DNA from: Stercorarius parasiticus
Taxonomy: Eukaryota > Chordata > Aves > Charadriiformes > Stercorariidae
DNA: 64,000 bases
NCBI GenBank assembly: GCA_013396915.1
Contig: VWZL01000611.1
Span: 441,864 to 505,863, forward strand
Direction: 5' to 3'
A program made the position numbers and the translations under genes. The notes below the pieces were generated by a model. It searched no databases. It saw only the letters and a list, made by a program, of their open reading frames with translations, and was not told where the DNA came from. This document shows, piece by piece, positions 1 to 12,200 of this stretch (the stretch's first letter is position 1; every line of letters begins with the position of its first letter).

Positions 1-109
1 GGATGCAGCAGACTTTTCCCAGTTAAACTGTCTGGCATGGCCTAGATGTGTCGGTCAGCGGGTGGAGGGGGAGCAGCTGGGTGTAACGCTGTCCTCTCCT
101 GGCCCCCAG
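1..109 (+). other. PPP2R2B: PPP2R2B intron, 3' end
   Basis: Tail of the intron before the first exon in the window. It ends in a C/T-rich tract and a CAG acceptor at 107-109. The preceding exon must end in G, because the aspartate codon is split as G|AT. Confidence 0.9.
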
Positions 110-222
110 ATAAGACTGTGAAGCTATGGAAGGTCAGCGAGCGGGACAAGAGGCCAGAGGGATACAATCTCAAGGATGAGGATGGCCGCCTCCGAGACCC
201 CTCCATGATCACCATGCTGCGG
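110..222 (+). CDS. PPP2R2B: PPP2R2B exon, residues 112-149
   Basis: A 113-base exon that begins in phase 1 (AT completes an Asp codon) and ends in phase 0 before a strong GTGAGT donor. It encodes [20 protein letters not shown] followed by [17 protein letters not shown], the end of a WD blade and the loop after it. Against human B55-beta as I recall it, the changes are conservative and cluster at the end of the exon (DEDG for DEEG, SMITM for ATITT). Confidence 0.96.
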
Positions 223-3200
223 GTGAGTGTGGGCAGTCCCAGGCTGTCAAGGAGCCTTTCTCTTCAGGGTCTGGGATTAAAATTGCTGCTGGTGTCACCT
301 GCGTGCTGCAGTACTGCTAGTGCTGGCGTGATGTGCTGGGTCGATGTTGGAGGGCAGGAGGGTGCACCTTGTTTTGGAGGCTGATACTTTGGCTGATGTG
401 TGAGCACAGGAGCGGAGGAGGGAGCTGGTGCCGGAACGGTGCCTGGGCCATGCCGGCTCTGGGCAGTTGTCCTGTGAAGCGCTGCGTTTCGTCTCATGTT
501 GGTACCCCAGTGCCCCGGTGCTGCTGCTGCGCCACCCAGCACAGCCGTCCTGGTGAGGAGGCAGTTAAAGAGCCCTCCCTTCCTAGTGCATTCGCAAGTG
601 CAACTTCTGCTTTGGGAGCATAAGGACTTCTCTAAATGAGTTTTCCTCCCAGCCTAAGGAGATTAAAACCGGCCTCCCAAATAAAATGTAAACACCTAAG
701 GCTACATTTTCCATTGACTGCGAGGGGGATGGATGCACAGACCCCATTAAAGCAGCTGCCCCTGGGAGTGTGTGGCAAGGGGAGGCACCGGGCACGGCAG
801 CGCCTGGCTGCTGGGCATCACTCTGCTGCCCGGGGAGCTGCTGCACCTGGCTGCGCTGCCCTGGGGTTAGTGTTTATGATATTTCATCTGCATATAAAGA
901 GCCAGCTCCGGCCCGAGGCTGTGCGTGCCCTGTTAATTCAATCAGAGCTCACCCTGTGCCCCAGGGAGCTGCAGCAGCGGGTACAGGCAGCAGGTACAGG
1001 TGGTACAGGCAGCGGGTACAGGCAGCGCTGGAGACCCGTCGCGTGTGGGCTCCAGCAGCGAGCGGGGTGCCCCTCTGCAAATGGGGAGAAGCTGTGCCCC
1101 CCTCTGCTTGATACTAGACAGAAACAGAGAGTAATTCCTTTAACCCATAGGCCAAGAAATGCCAAGTACGCAGGAATTTTGTCATGATATTAATCAGACT
1201 TGACCAGCGTGTAATTTATTAACACCCTGTCAGAATTTGCATTTTGAGTACTTGGGGGTTTTATATTTTTATATATATAAAATTGTTCCTATGATTACCC
1301 TTGGCTCACTTCTATGGCTTCCAGTTCCATTGCAGATGAAGCCATTGAGAACCCGACAGGTAGTTAATTCTCGTCTCCGTACTGAGTTGCTCCTGGTGGC
1401 TGGCAGGCATTTTTCTTTACAGAGCAAGAAAACATTTTATTTCATGTGTATATGTATCTGCTGTCATGTTTCAGGCAGCATTTCCAGCCTAATACGCCGT
1501 TACCTAGGCAGCCGTTGGAGGAGTTTGCTGGGAATGGGGATGTCGGAGCTGGGGATGTCGGAGCTGGGGTTATCAGCCATCTGCCCGGCTGGGGGGCAGC
1601 GTGAAGGGGTGTTAACTCCAGTTAGTGCTTCCTTCTCTGGCCAAATGCACTGGGAAAGCCCTGAGCTTGCTGAGGAGCTGTGAGTCGCCGTTTTGCCTAG
1701 ATCTGCCGTCTCAGTGCCTGTGCCGAGCTCTGCTGCAGGCAGCTGTAGGCATCAGTCTCGTGCCTGGGGGCCTCCTGGGCACCCCGAAACACTGCTCGGA
1801 GCCCCACAAAACAGCAAATGCAAGGTCAGTGTTCAAAGGGGAGCAATTTTTGAATATTGATTTGTTTTTATTTCCAGTGTACTCTTTAAGAACATTAAAT
1901 TTCTGGGGGAAATGAAGTGAGTCAAGAGTCCAGGATAAATACATTTTTCTTTTATTTTCCAACACAAACTGTATTAAAACTGCTATCAATGTAACTTCTT
2001 AAGCAAAATAATCCATTATGGGAACGCTGAGTTTTGGTGTTTCGAAGTGAAACTTTTTAACCTTTTGAAAATGCATTTCTATCTGTTGGGTTGACCTGGC
2101 TATCAGCTCTGTGGGTGCCACCGTGTCCGTCTCACCTGCAGTGGCCACCGGCCGGTCCGTCCCGTACTGCCAGGTGTGGGGAGCGCGGGGGGAAGTGTGC
2201 TGCAGCTCCGTCTGCCCAGACCTGCTGGTGGGTTCCCCCTTGCCTGGGCAAGGGGAGGCCACGAGGAGCATGGCGGGTGGCCCTGGGCAAGGGGAGGCCA
2301 GGAGAAGCGTGGCGAGTAGCCCTGGCCCCCTGGCACTGCATCCTGTCCTGCACGCGGTGCCAGCTCTGCCGCCCTCACATCGGCTTCCAGTGCTGTGTGT
2401 GCCTGGGGAGTAACGCCATGGTTCAGCTGCTCCTTCAGAGACAGAGACACTGGGGTGGGGGTACAGTCAGCCGTTCTGTTTGCCTGGGGGTGGGTGCAGG
2501 GGGTGCCGCAGTGCCGAGCTGGCGGGTCGGGCTCCCACCCCTCTGTGCTCCCCTGGCTGGTCCCGCTGCGCTGGGGGGCAGCGGCCTCCAGTCAATTGGG
2601 GCCCGTGGTGCAGGTAATGACGCCTCGGCAGGGCGCATGGGCAATGTGGTAATGAAAATGAATAAATAATCATCACGCTTATCTTTGATATTGATTGCTG
2701 GCGTGAGCTGATTGTGTTTGACCGGATCCTGGCGCTTGAATTGCCAGCCACAGGGCTAAGCGGAGCCAAAAATCAGCCCAGTGTGTTTTTGCAAGCGCTC
2801 GACCTGAAGTCGCACCATCCAGCCCATCCATCACTGCTGGTGCCCAGCGGGGTGTCCCTGACAAGGGGCAGGGACACAGAGATGCTGACAGCGTGGCTGA
2901 TGCAGGTCCAGCCCTGGGCTGTGCGGTGACGGGGAGGTGACGGGGAGTTCCTGAGGATGTGGGCCAGCCCCCAGCATGCGGGGGCTGTGTGCGGGTTGGG
3001 ACAGCGAGCCACCCACTGGGCATCTGCTTGCCCCTGCCCTGCTCGCCCCTGCGGCAGCAGTCACTGGAGTTTGTCAGGGAAGGAGGGAATTCTGATTTTT
3101 TTCCCCTGTAGAAAGTCATACTGAAGTATCTGAGAACTGGATGCTATTTATTGCAGTCCACCGTCTGCTTCGAAAGTTTCAGCCTTCATTTTACTTTCGG

Positions 3201-6200
3201 TCCATTTATTCCTGGGAGCAGCTTGATGCCGCGTGGCTAGAGGAGTTGCTACCCGGGTGTTTCCCGCTGTGCTGTGAGATAAGGCGCTGCGATTCCCCAC
3301 GGGAACGTGCAGCTCCTGCTTCACAGCAGCGGCAAGAGGTAAAACACGATGTGAGTGCTCAGCATTACGGTTATTAGTATCTGCCTGCACAACGCCTGCT
3401 GTCTTCTGCCAGCCCTGCTTTGATCTAATGTTTTGATGATTTTACTTAGACAGATATTTACATAGTAGTAACCGTTTTGCTGCAGCCTGATGTATCTTTG
3501 ACGTTTAATTGTCCCGTGATGCCTCGCACTTTGGAGTAAAGCCACATCCATCCACAGTTTAACTTTTGACCACAGACAAGTGAAAAAGGGTTTTAAAACC
3601 ACCTTGCTGCAATCATCTCTTAGCCATTTGTCGTAATGGTTTAAATGTACTTGATGCGCGTTGTTCTCTGAGGAGTTTCTAACCCACATAGTGCAAAAGG
3701 AATATTTAACTCTGCTTAGACAGTAAAGTAGGCCTTTTGCTGTCATTAGAAGAGCTCTGCTTATTTGGATAGCCCCCAGTCTAATAGCTACAGCCCTTCA
3801 GCCTCATTTAACAGCCTCCGTGAGCTCTCGAGTGCTGCTCGGTGTATGGCCGTACCTACGCCGCGGGATGCGTGCAAGAAATAATTAACACAAATAATAT
3901 CCAGGGCTTAAATCTTTTTAAACAGAGGATGTGTTTGCTTCGATGGTGCACAGCGGCAGTCAGACTGTGGTGAAACACCGGTGTGCATCGTCCTGCCAGT
4001 GCCGTCCCCGCCGGCGGCTGCGGACCCGAGTGCTGTGCACGACTGGAGGCCGACTCTGCTTCTGATGAGCAAAACTGCGGGAATGTGTCAGGGGGAGACG
4101 GCTCCTGGGCCTCCCTTCTCCATAGAGAGGGTCTGATCTGCACGTTGTTTGTCTGAAGAGAAGCATCAGCAGCCGGCTGTGCTGCCGGTGCTGCCTTGGC
4201 CCGTGGCACCAGGGCTCCAAGCACCACAGGAACAGGCTCCTGCCTCCCCGACATGCTGTGTGGGGGCTGCTGCTGAAGGATGTTCTCGTGTCAGGCCGCC
4301 ATCCATTCTCAAGCCAGGCTGGGATTTCTGACTCCATCAGGTCCCTGCTCCTGAGCTACATCTGCAGGGGGGGCAGCCAGCGCTCCCCGGGGCTGGTGGG
4401 GGCTTGTAGGAGGGGCTGCTGCGGCCTCCCCTCCTCTCCCAGGGAAACCAGCTCAGACACCAGTGGGGAACAACTTCCCTGCCCCGGGCAGCTGATCTCT
4501 GCCCCAAGCGCTTTAAAGCGCTGGTACGTAAGAAAGCGCCCCGCAAAGTGGCTGGTGGGCACTAACGAGCCCAGGGACCAGTTCCTGGGGCAGCAGGGTC
4601 CTGTCTCACCCAGGCTGTGGATGACTCAGGAGATCGCCGTGGTACAGAGGGTGCTTTTCTGTGATCTCCCCTGGACACTCCCTGGGTGAGGAACGACCCT
4701 CCCAGGCCAAGTGCGATGTGAGTGCCATGAGCAAGTGCATCGATGTGCCCGGTCCTTGGTGTTTGTAGCTGTCACAAAGCTCGCTCTGATTAAGAGCTAC
4801 CACTTGACTCTCTCAGTTCCAGCAAAACCCATCATAAATTCTGGTTTATATCTCCCATTTTGTGGAAGCACTCAGATTTCTTGGCTCCTGGGGAGGCTGT
4901 GCTGGGTTCCTGATGCAGCCGGTGGAGCTGTGGGCAGCCCCCGAGCAGGGCTGTGTGATGGGAGAGGGAAGGGGATGGGGGATGCTGCGGAGGGGAACTG
5001 CTGTGCTGCTGTCTTTCTGCCCCAGCAAGGAGATTTGTCTGTCTTTTCCTTGTATGCATTCTCCAAAACATTATCATTTAAATGACAAAGTAATGTGAAA
5101 CATTAGGCTTTTTTTGGCTATAAAATGCACATGGCAGAACTAATCAATTTCAAACGATCGCCATCAAACCATTGCCACAGAAATTAAAAAAAAAAAGGAT
5201 TTTTCTCATTTTCATTAGTGGCTTACATTGCTCTACAGCAGCTCACTGCGTAGCGTTTGCATGCTCGGCTGCCCGCTGGCAGCCTGGCCCCTCTGCCCGA
5301 GCAGTGCCACCTCCGGGGATGCTGCGCTGCTCTGGGCGGTGCCGGGGGCCGGTGGGGTTTGCTAGCTGGAGGCGCTTGGTTGTTCTTGCTGCTAAAGCAA
5401 CACCCTGGAGGAGGACAGAAGGGCTTGGCTGGGCCTGGTGAGGGCACGGCCAGGCCGCAGGGCTTGGGGACAGTGGTTCCTCCGTGCCGGGCAGCGCAGC
5501 CCCTTGCGCCGCGGCCGTGGGGTGCAGGAGGGCTCAGCAGGGTGTGGGAGGGCTCGGTGGGGTGCAGGGACGTGGCACTGGCCGCAGCCAGTCTGTGGCG
5601 CGGGGGCTGTCGCGCCACCCCGCCAGCCCGCGCTGCCCGAACCTCTGCCGGCATCACTCCGCGGGCGCTTGAAAAGAAATGAAGGAGCCTGTTTTGCTGC
5701 TGCTTTTGTCATTTTTTTGGTTTTTCCCAGGTCATGAGATGAATTCTTTCTTTTCTGGCGAAAACTCATTATTCACCCTTTTCATATTTGTAAACTCGCC
5801 TTGAAATGGTGACGACCAGAATTGACCTTTCAGATATTTTTTTGATCTCTTTTTCCACAGCAATTACTCTGCTGGTATCTGTGTCTAGACGTACTGTAAA
5901 AACAATGTGCAGGCAGAATTATCAAATGGGTTTGGATTGCTTTGAATTTGTGTTTGGTAACATGGCTGTGCTTCTACACACTTCTCCCTGGAAAAGTAGG
6001 AAGGTTGTGAACTGCTAGGTGGGACTTTACTGGCGCTGGCTCTTTTTCAGTGGGAGAAAGTTTAAAAATATCTTTTCAAACATCTTTAAGGGGAATGTAA
6101 TTCTAATGAGATTGGCATGAAGGGTTCAGGATTTTTAACTTCAAATAAGAAAAATGTTCTGTTTGTCCTTTGAGATATCTGCAAAATTATTTCAGAGTTT

Positions 6201-9200
6201 AGGTACAGATGGCGAAAGTAATCTGAGTGTAATAGCTCAACTAGGACAAATTCTCAGTTACAAACAAAAAAAAAATTCCTATCATGCTATAAAAATATAC
6301 AAAAAATGTGAAATCTGGGATGATTTGGGCTGCATGTGGAACGACACTTGCAGTCAATGCTCAGCCCTGCACCAAAACCCCTTGAACTGGCCCTGTTTTT
6401 GGGGAGGGCTGTTTGTGTTGGTGGCCCGAACCATTGGCCCACATGGACTAACTTCAGGCCTTGAACTTGCACCTCGGTGCTGATGGAGCAGAGCCCTGCA
6501 GACCCTCCTGCGGCTCATCCCTGTTGCGGCTGGGACCCGCCGCCAGAAATGGCTGCCGTTGGCCTTTGCCAGGGCGTCCAAGTGTGGACAGATGGACGAC
6601 AGCCCCGCTTCTGCCCGCCCGCGGGGCTGAGGGCTGCAGGAGTGGGCATGGGGCAGTCAGGGCAGGGACTGTCCCCACTGCCATAGTGCGCTGGGGTCTC
6701 GGCATGCAGCTGGGTACGGTGTGACGCCTTTCTGTGGGTCACTCCAGTGCTGGAGCCCTGCGGGGTGCCAGTGGTCATTGAGCAGCTGGACACGGCTCCA
6801 GCTGGCGGCTCTCCTGGGCAGCACACGCTCCCACCAGCCTCCCTGCGGACCTGGGATCCATGGTTCTTCCCCTTCTCCTGGGCCCCCAGCTGGGACCCAG
6901 ACCCTTTTGGGGCAGCCGGCGCCTTTTGGACCTGCAGATGTAGAGATGAATCTGGTTGGCATCAAGTCTGTGCCTGTATTTCATTGTATGAAAAAAGGCT
7001 CGGTAGCAGGCAACAGAAGCAGCGGTGTCAGTGTGATGCTAAGCAGGGAGGAGGGAAACGTCTGGGGAAAAGAGATGAAACCAGAAGCTCTATCAGCTAC
7101 ATGGGCCAGTAATGAGATAGCGGGTTTATCCTCCCATGGGAAGGTACCTTCCACACTTCATGGGAAGGTCCAATAAGACGAAATCCTGAAGAGCATGAAA
7201 TTGTCGGTCTGCCATGACAGTAGTGTTTGATGCACATTTTCTCTGCAAAATGTTAATCTGCAGGCAGCGTTGGCCAGTTACAGAATATGCCTTTTGTAGG
7301 TGAGCAGTAAACATCGGGGAGCGCCTTCGGAGGAGCTCAGCTGCTGGAGCAGGCAAAGAACGTTGCCGGATTTATCCCCGCGCAGCTCGCTCTGCTCTCC
7401 GATTTGCCAGGAACTGGATTACATTTTCCTTCCTGCAAACTCAAGGCTGGGGTTAATCTGGGCTCCGGCTGTGACTAACCCCACTTGGCCAAATCCTGCC
7501 AGCTCGCCGGGGCTGTGGTGCCAGCAGTGCGGCCGGGGCGGCTGGGCTGGTGGGACCGGCCTGTGCCTGGCACCGCTGCCGCTTGGCTCGCGTCAAGAGG
7601 GCAGTTTGTCCTGCTGTCGGTGCAGGAGAGAGGATGGCAGCACTGGGTACAGCAGTGCCGGTTAGACGCCAGTGCAACCGAGCACGCCGGGTGGTGGGAG
7701 CTGCTCCGCCATGGGCATTGCTGCACTGACCTGCTGCCTGTCCCACTGCATGTAGCAGGTGATTGCCGAGCTTCGACTGCCCTTGGTGCTGAGGCTTGGT
7801 AACCCCTGACGAGGTGGGGACCGGGTAGACACCTAAATGGATTATTTATTGGTTTTCTTTTTTAACGGCTACTACTCTGGGTCAGATTTGGATCTCAGCA
7901 CAAGTCCAGTGTGGCTCCATTGTGCTGAAGGGATTTCCATGGAGGTGACTGGGAGCAAAACCTCCTTCTTCGTTTCCCAGCAGCGGGTGCGTGGTCCCAG
8001 TGCTGCGAGTCTGCAGTCGCCCTCCGCCCCGTCTGCCCAGGCCAGCAGTCGGTGCAGGGGCGGGCGCGGGACCTGCAGCAGGGCGATGCTGGGCGGCTGT
8101 GGCAGCTCTCCGGGGCAGAGGCAGCATCACGGCTTTGCTTGTTGGCGCTGGGCTGTCCCTGCATGAGACCGCCCTGTCATCGTCACACCCAGTAGGAATT
8201 CTTGGCCCCAGCGTGTCCCATGAGGATTCCCAGCAGCACTTTCCCTTGCGTGTAGGCGGTTGATTCCCATTGCACTGTGCTGGGGACTTCATGTCACCAG
8301 TCAGACCCCCAGTAACGGGCGGCTCAGATGTGGCACTCGCTGGACTTGTGCTTGTGGCAGGTTACGTGACCACGGCTCCCCGGGAGCTGAGGCCTTACTC
8401 ATTTTCCCCTGCATATTGGCTTGTGTTTTGAAAACACCACATGCCGTACAGCACCTCTGGACAGAGGATGAGGTTTTCCTGAGAAATCTCTGCATGTCTT
8501 CAGGGCTCAGACATCGGGGCCATCAGCGCTGTAAATGATGAGGAGAAGCTCTGCTACATGAAGCTTTTCCCTCAGGAACAGGGAGCGCTTGGTGACAGTC
8601 GACATGACAGACAATGAAAGGGGGAAACCTGATGGGAGCAGGGGGCAAAGTAGCTATGACTGACATGGCGTTACCCACGCCATGGTCCTTCACTCGGGGG
8701 CTGGAGGTGGCGGGGGGACATGCAGCACCGGTGGTGGGACAGGGCCAGGGCGCGCCAGCTCCTTCCACCCCCCAACCATGGAGAAAATGAATTTTACAGC
8801 TCAAGGGAGGGTTAGTGCCTCATTAACTCTGGAAAAGGGAAGCCTTTGCCAGGCAAGGAGAGAGGAATGGAGTGTCATGTGCGCTTTGAATGAGTGGGAC
8901 CAGCTCTTTTGCAGGGGGTGCCTGCTAAAGGCAGGGAGAAAAATTAAGACATATTTTGTTTTAGATGAAAAATGACTGGCATTCCCCCTCTTCCTTAAAA
9001 CAGAAGCTAATTTAATTTATTAGTGGTTTATTTTATTTGACAGCCTTTCTATGTACTTGATGCGGTTTGTTACACTGAATTACCCTTTAATAATGGGGAT
9101 ATATAATACCAGCGCCTGCCCTGCAGGTTGGCTCTGTAATTGAAGGAGGGATGCAGTGAGGAGGTCTCTGCGCCGTTGAGGATTGCCATGGCAATGGTGG

Positions 9201-12200
9201 GGGCAGCTGGGTGGTTTGAGCAGACACTGCCTTGGACTCCACGTGCTTCAAGAAAAAAAAAAAAAGACTGAGTTTCAGTTGCTGTTACGTTGCCCTGTTC
9301 ATTAGGAGTTTCTCTTTGCTGTCACTGACTGCTGCCGCCCTGCCTGCCCGGCTGGGCTGGGGACAGTATGGCTGCGGGCTCTTCCCTCAGACACATTCCT
9401 TTCCATTGCTGCACGATACGCAGAAATGTAATGCGGACGTCCACCGGCCGCTGGAAGGGGCTCCAGGGCAGGGGGTCACAGTGTTGGGGACCAGGCAGCA
9501 CACAAGGCAAGAGAGAGCGATGGGGATGAGCGAGGATGAGCAGGATGAGGGATGCAGAGGGTTCTTCTCTGCCCGGCATTCCCATGTTGGTGAGCGCACA
9601 TCAGTGCCGGCACCGGGCTCGGGCCGTTGGCATGGACTCGTGTTAGCCTCCCTCATGGTGGCGACGTTCCCAGCCGGATTCGGGATGGGCTTTGGTGGAG
9701 AAGAGATTAAACCCAGGCTGGGGCCATCCTGTGCTGGGCAACTGCTCCCCTTGGCTGTCCTGAGATGGGAAATTGCTTCCCCTGCAGGGTTCTGCTGCCA
9801 AGGGACGAGATCCCCGAGCCTGTGTGTGCTCCCAGTGCGTTCCCGGCTGCTCCTGCCTCAAAATGTCAGTGCCTTCAGGTTTAAACACTTATTGTTGATA
9901 CCCTTAAGCAACAGCTGGCAGCACATGGTGAGAAGGGGCATGGACACTTGCTTTTCTATATTCCAGTGCAAATTCTTGCCACCATACCAGACAAAAAATC
10001 CTGCCTTAACAAAATACTCAGGGATGACCAGGTTTGTTCCTCTTGTGGGGTTTTACCTGGTGCTGGACCAAGTTCCAGACATAAAAACCTCCGCAGCAGT
10101 TGGCTCTGAGGTACATGTGGAGAATTTTCTTGGCTGAAGAGTTTCTCTTAGCTCTGTGGCTGTGAGTAGCTGCCCATAAGAAGCGGGCAGGGCGTTGTGC
10201 CGGGCGCTGGCAGTGGCAGATGGCTCAGCCCCGGGCTCTGCACACCGCAGGGCTCCGGCCGGGATGGGACTGGCCTGTGGCATGACCCCACACTGCGGTC
10301 AGGCCGCACAACATCACCTCGCCGAGTGAAATCCTCTGCTGAAGCCTTTGCTGAACTTATTTTTTACCCGCTGAGGCCTGGTGTAACCGTTGAACCCTTT
10401 CCCTGTACACAGCCGTCATGTTTCCGACGGTCTGAGTGACAGCCCGGCTCCTGTAATCCCTGAGCAAAACGCGAGCCTCCGTCCCCAGATGGCTGAGCAG
10501 AGTCCTTCAGCGGCAAACGATGCATCATTGGCAGTGTCAGGCTGAATTAGCAGGCAGGCTCGTCACATTAAGCTCAGGCTCTGAGCTGGCAGTCCCTGTG
10601 CTCCAGTGTCACTCGAGCTGGCTGTCACACTCCCATCCCCACCTCTGCAGCCATGGGAAATCTCTTTGGGCAGCGCACAGATAATATACACAGTAATGAA
10701 GTAGCTTGAGGGAACAGCTCACTGGCAAATGGGAGTGTAGGACTGACACCTTTCTAGTGTATTAAGTTGCCTTAAGAGCGTTACGTCTGAAGTTATTACT
10801 TACACCGTTCCTTGCATATGCTGTTCTTACCGTATTCCTCCATCCCCTGATGTTTACATGAGTTATGCTTATTAATCCGAAGGCAAACGTGTATATCTCT
10901 GTATATCCCTCCATCTGTCCCTGCCCTGCGCGTTCCCTTTCCCTGTCTCTTCTCATCTCTTACCACCGTCACTTCACTGTGAAGCAATGCAAAAAAGTTG
11001 AAAGAAAAATCTGTGCTGACTGGCTCCGTCAAGAAACGTATTTCTGTTAGAAATGCTCCAGGAATTTCAGATTCCAGTTAACAGTGACAAAACAAGGCAG
11101 AAGTGGTTTTTATTATTTTTTTTTTGAAGAAGGAGGGGTTGCTGCAGCAGAGACCAAGCCTGGTTTACTGGGCTCTGGCTGCCTCACAGCAACCTAACCG
11201 TACTGCTGCCTCTTTCAAAAGTAAAAGGCTTTCGTGTCTGCTTGTCCCTCTGTTCATACACTTAGGAAGGTTTCCTTGGTGAGAGTGTTAAGAGGCGGGT
11301 GGGATGGAGTGCTGGCAGCCGGTGCTTTGCGGGCACCTGCTGTGGCCCTGGGGGTGTCCCCCGGCGCCGGGTGCTGGTGTGGGTTGGGTGGGACGGCCGG
11401 ACCCTGTCCCTGGGTGCTGACGCTCTGCTTCTGTCCCGCAGGTACCTGTGCTCCGGCCCATGGACCTGATGGTGGAGGCCACCCCTCGGCGGGTGTTTGC
11501 CAATGCTCATACCTACCATATCAACTCCATCTCCGTCAACAGTGACTATGAGACCTACATGTCGGCGGACGACCTGAGGATAAACCTGTGGAACTTTGAA
11601 ATCACAAATCAAAGTTTTAGTATCCTTTGGTGCACGCCATCCTGCGGCCCCTGGGGCAGTCCCAGAGCAGGAATAAGGGAGGTACCTAGGCTGGCAAGTG
11701 GGGTGTGACAGCCCTGGGAGCCCCGACACGGGCACGTGTGGGTGGGAGAACGAGAAGGCTGGGTGGGAGGCAGGTCCCTGGTGAAGGTGAGCGGTGGAGG
11801 GGGGACCTGTGAGGTCCAGCTCTGTGGCAAGCAGTAGAGCCTGCCCCTGTCTGCTGTGATGTCTGCGCAGCATCTCGCCTGGCCCCATCCCTGCTCCCCC
11901 ATCATGGTTCCTCGGTGCAGGAACTTCACCCTCTGGCAGGGGCTCACAGGGGCTCAGGAGCATGAAATGGTGCAGCCGACTGCAGAACACCTGAAATCCC
12001 ATCCCCGGGTGCCATTACCAAGGCACGTCCCTCTCATCTCTGCCCATGCAGGGTCGGGATGCCGGCGGGATGCTGGGCTGTCTCCAGTGAGCACATTCGG
12101 CCATCGGACCAAGCTGCTCCCTCTGCGGTGCAGGGCTCAGCTGGCATCGTCACCACTGCTGCCTCTCCATGTGGGTGACACGTTTTTGAATTTGCCTGCA

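Larger units (their letters stand above)
223..11441 (+). other. PPP2R2B: PPP2R2B intron of 11.2 kb
   Basis: A long GC-rich intron from GTGAGT at 223 to CAG at 11439-11441. I see no exon, RNA gene or identifiable transposon in it. Small tandem repeats: a 15-base unit twice at 1536-1565 and a 39-base unit twice at 2243-2320. AT-rich patches at about 2640-2790, 3100-3240, 3400-3770, 5770-6330, 9000-9115 and 10680-11110 contrast with their surroundings and are candidate conserved non-coding elements. Long open frames here (for example 9232-10137) have no domain and low-complexity content, so I do not call them genes. Confidence 0.8.

Noticed and set aside
1..222. CAG repeat associated with SCA12 in human PPP2R2B
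   Set aside because: That repeat is near the 5' end of the gene; this window starts at residue 112, so it is not included.
2091..2669. Overlapping 100-190 codon frames on both strands in GC-rich intron
   Set aside because: Several frames are open at once because stops are rare in GC-rich DNA. None has homology or splice context.
9232..10137. 301-codon open frame on the + strand
   Set aside because: It lies in a PPP2R2B intron, starts with a Lys run from a poly(A) stretch, has no domain or hydrophobic pattern of a real protein, and is explained by GC-rich sequence with few stops.
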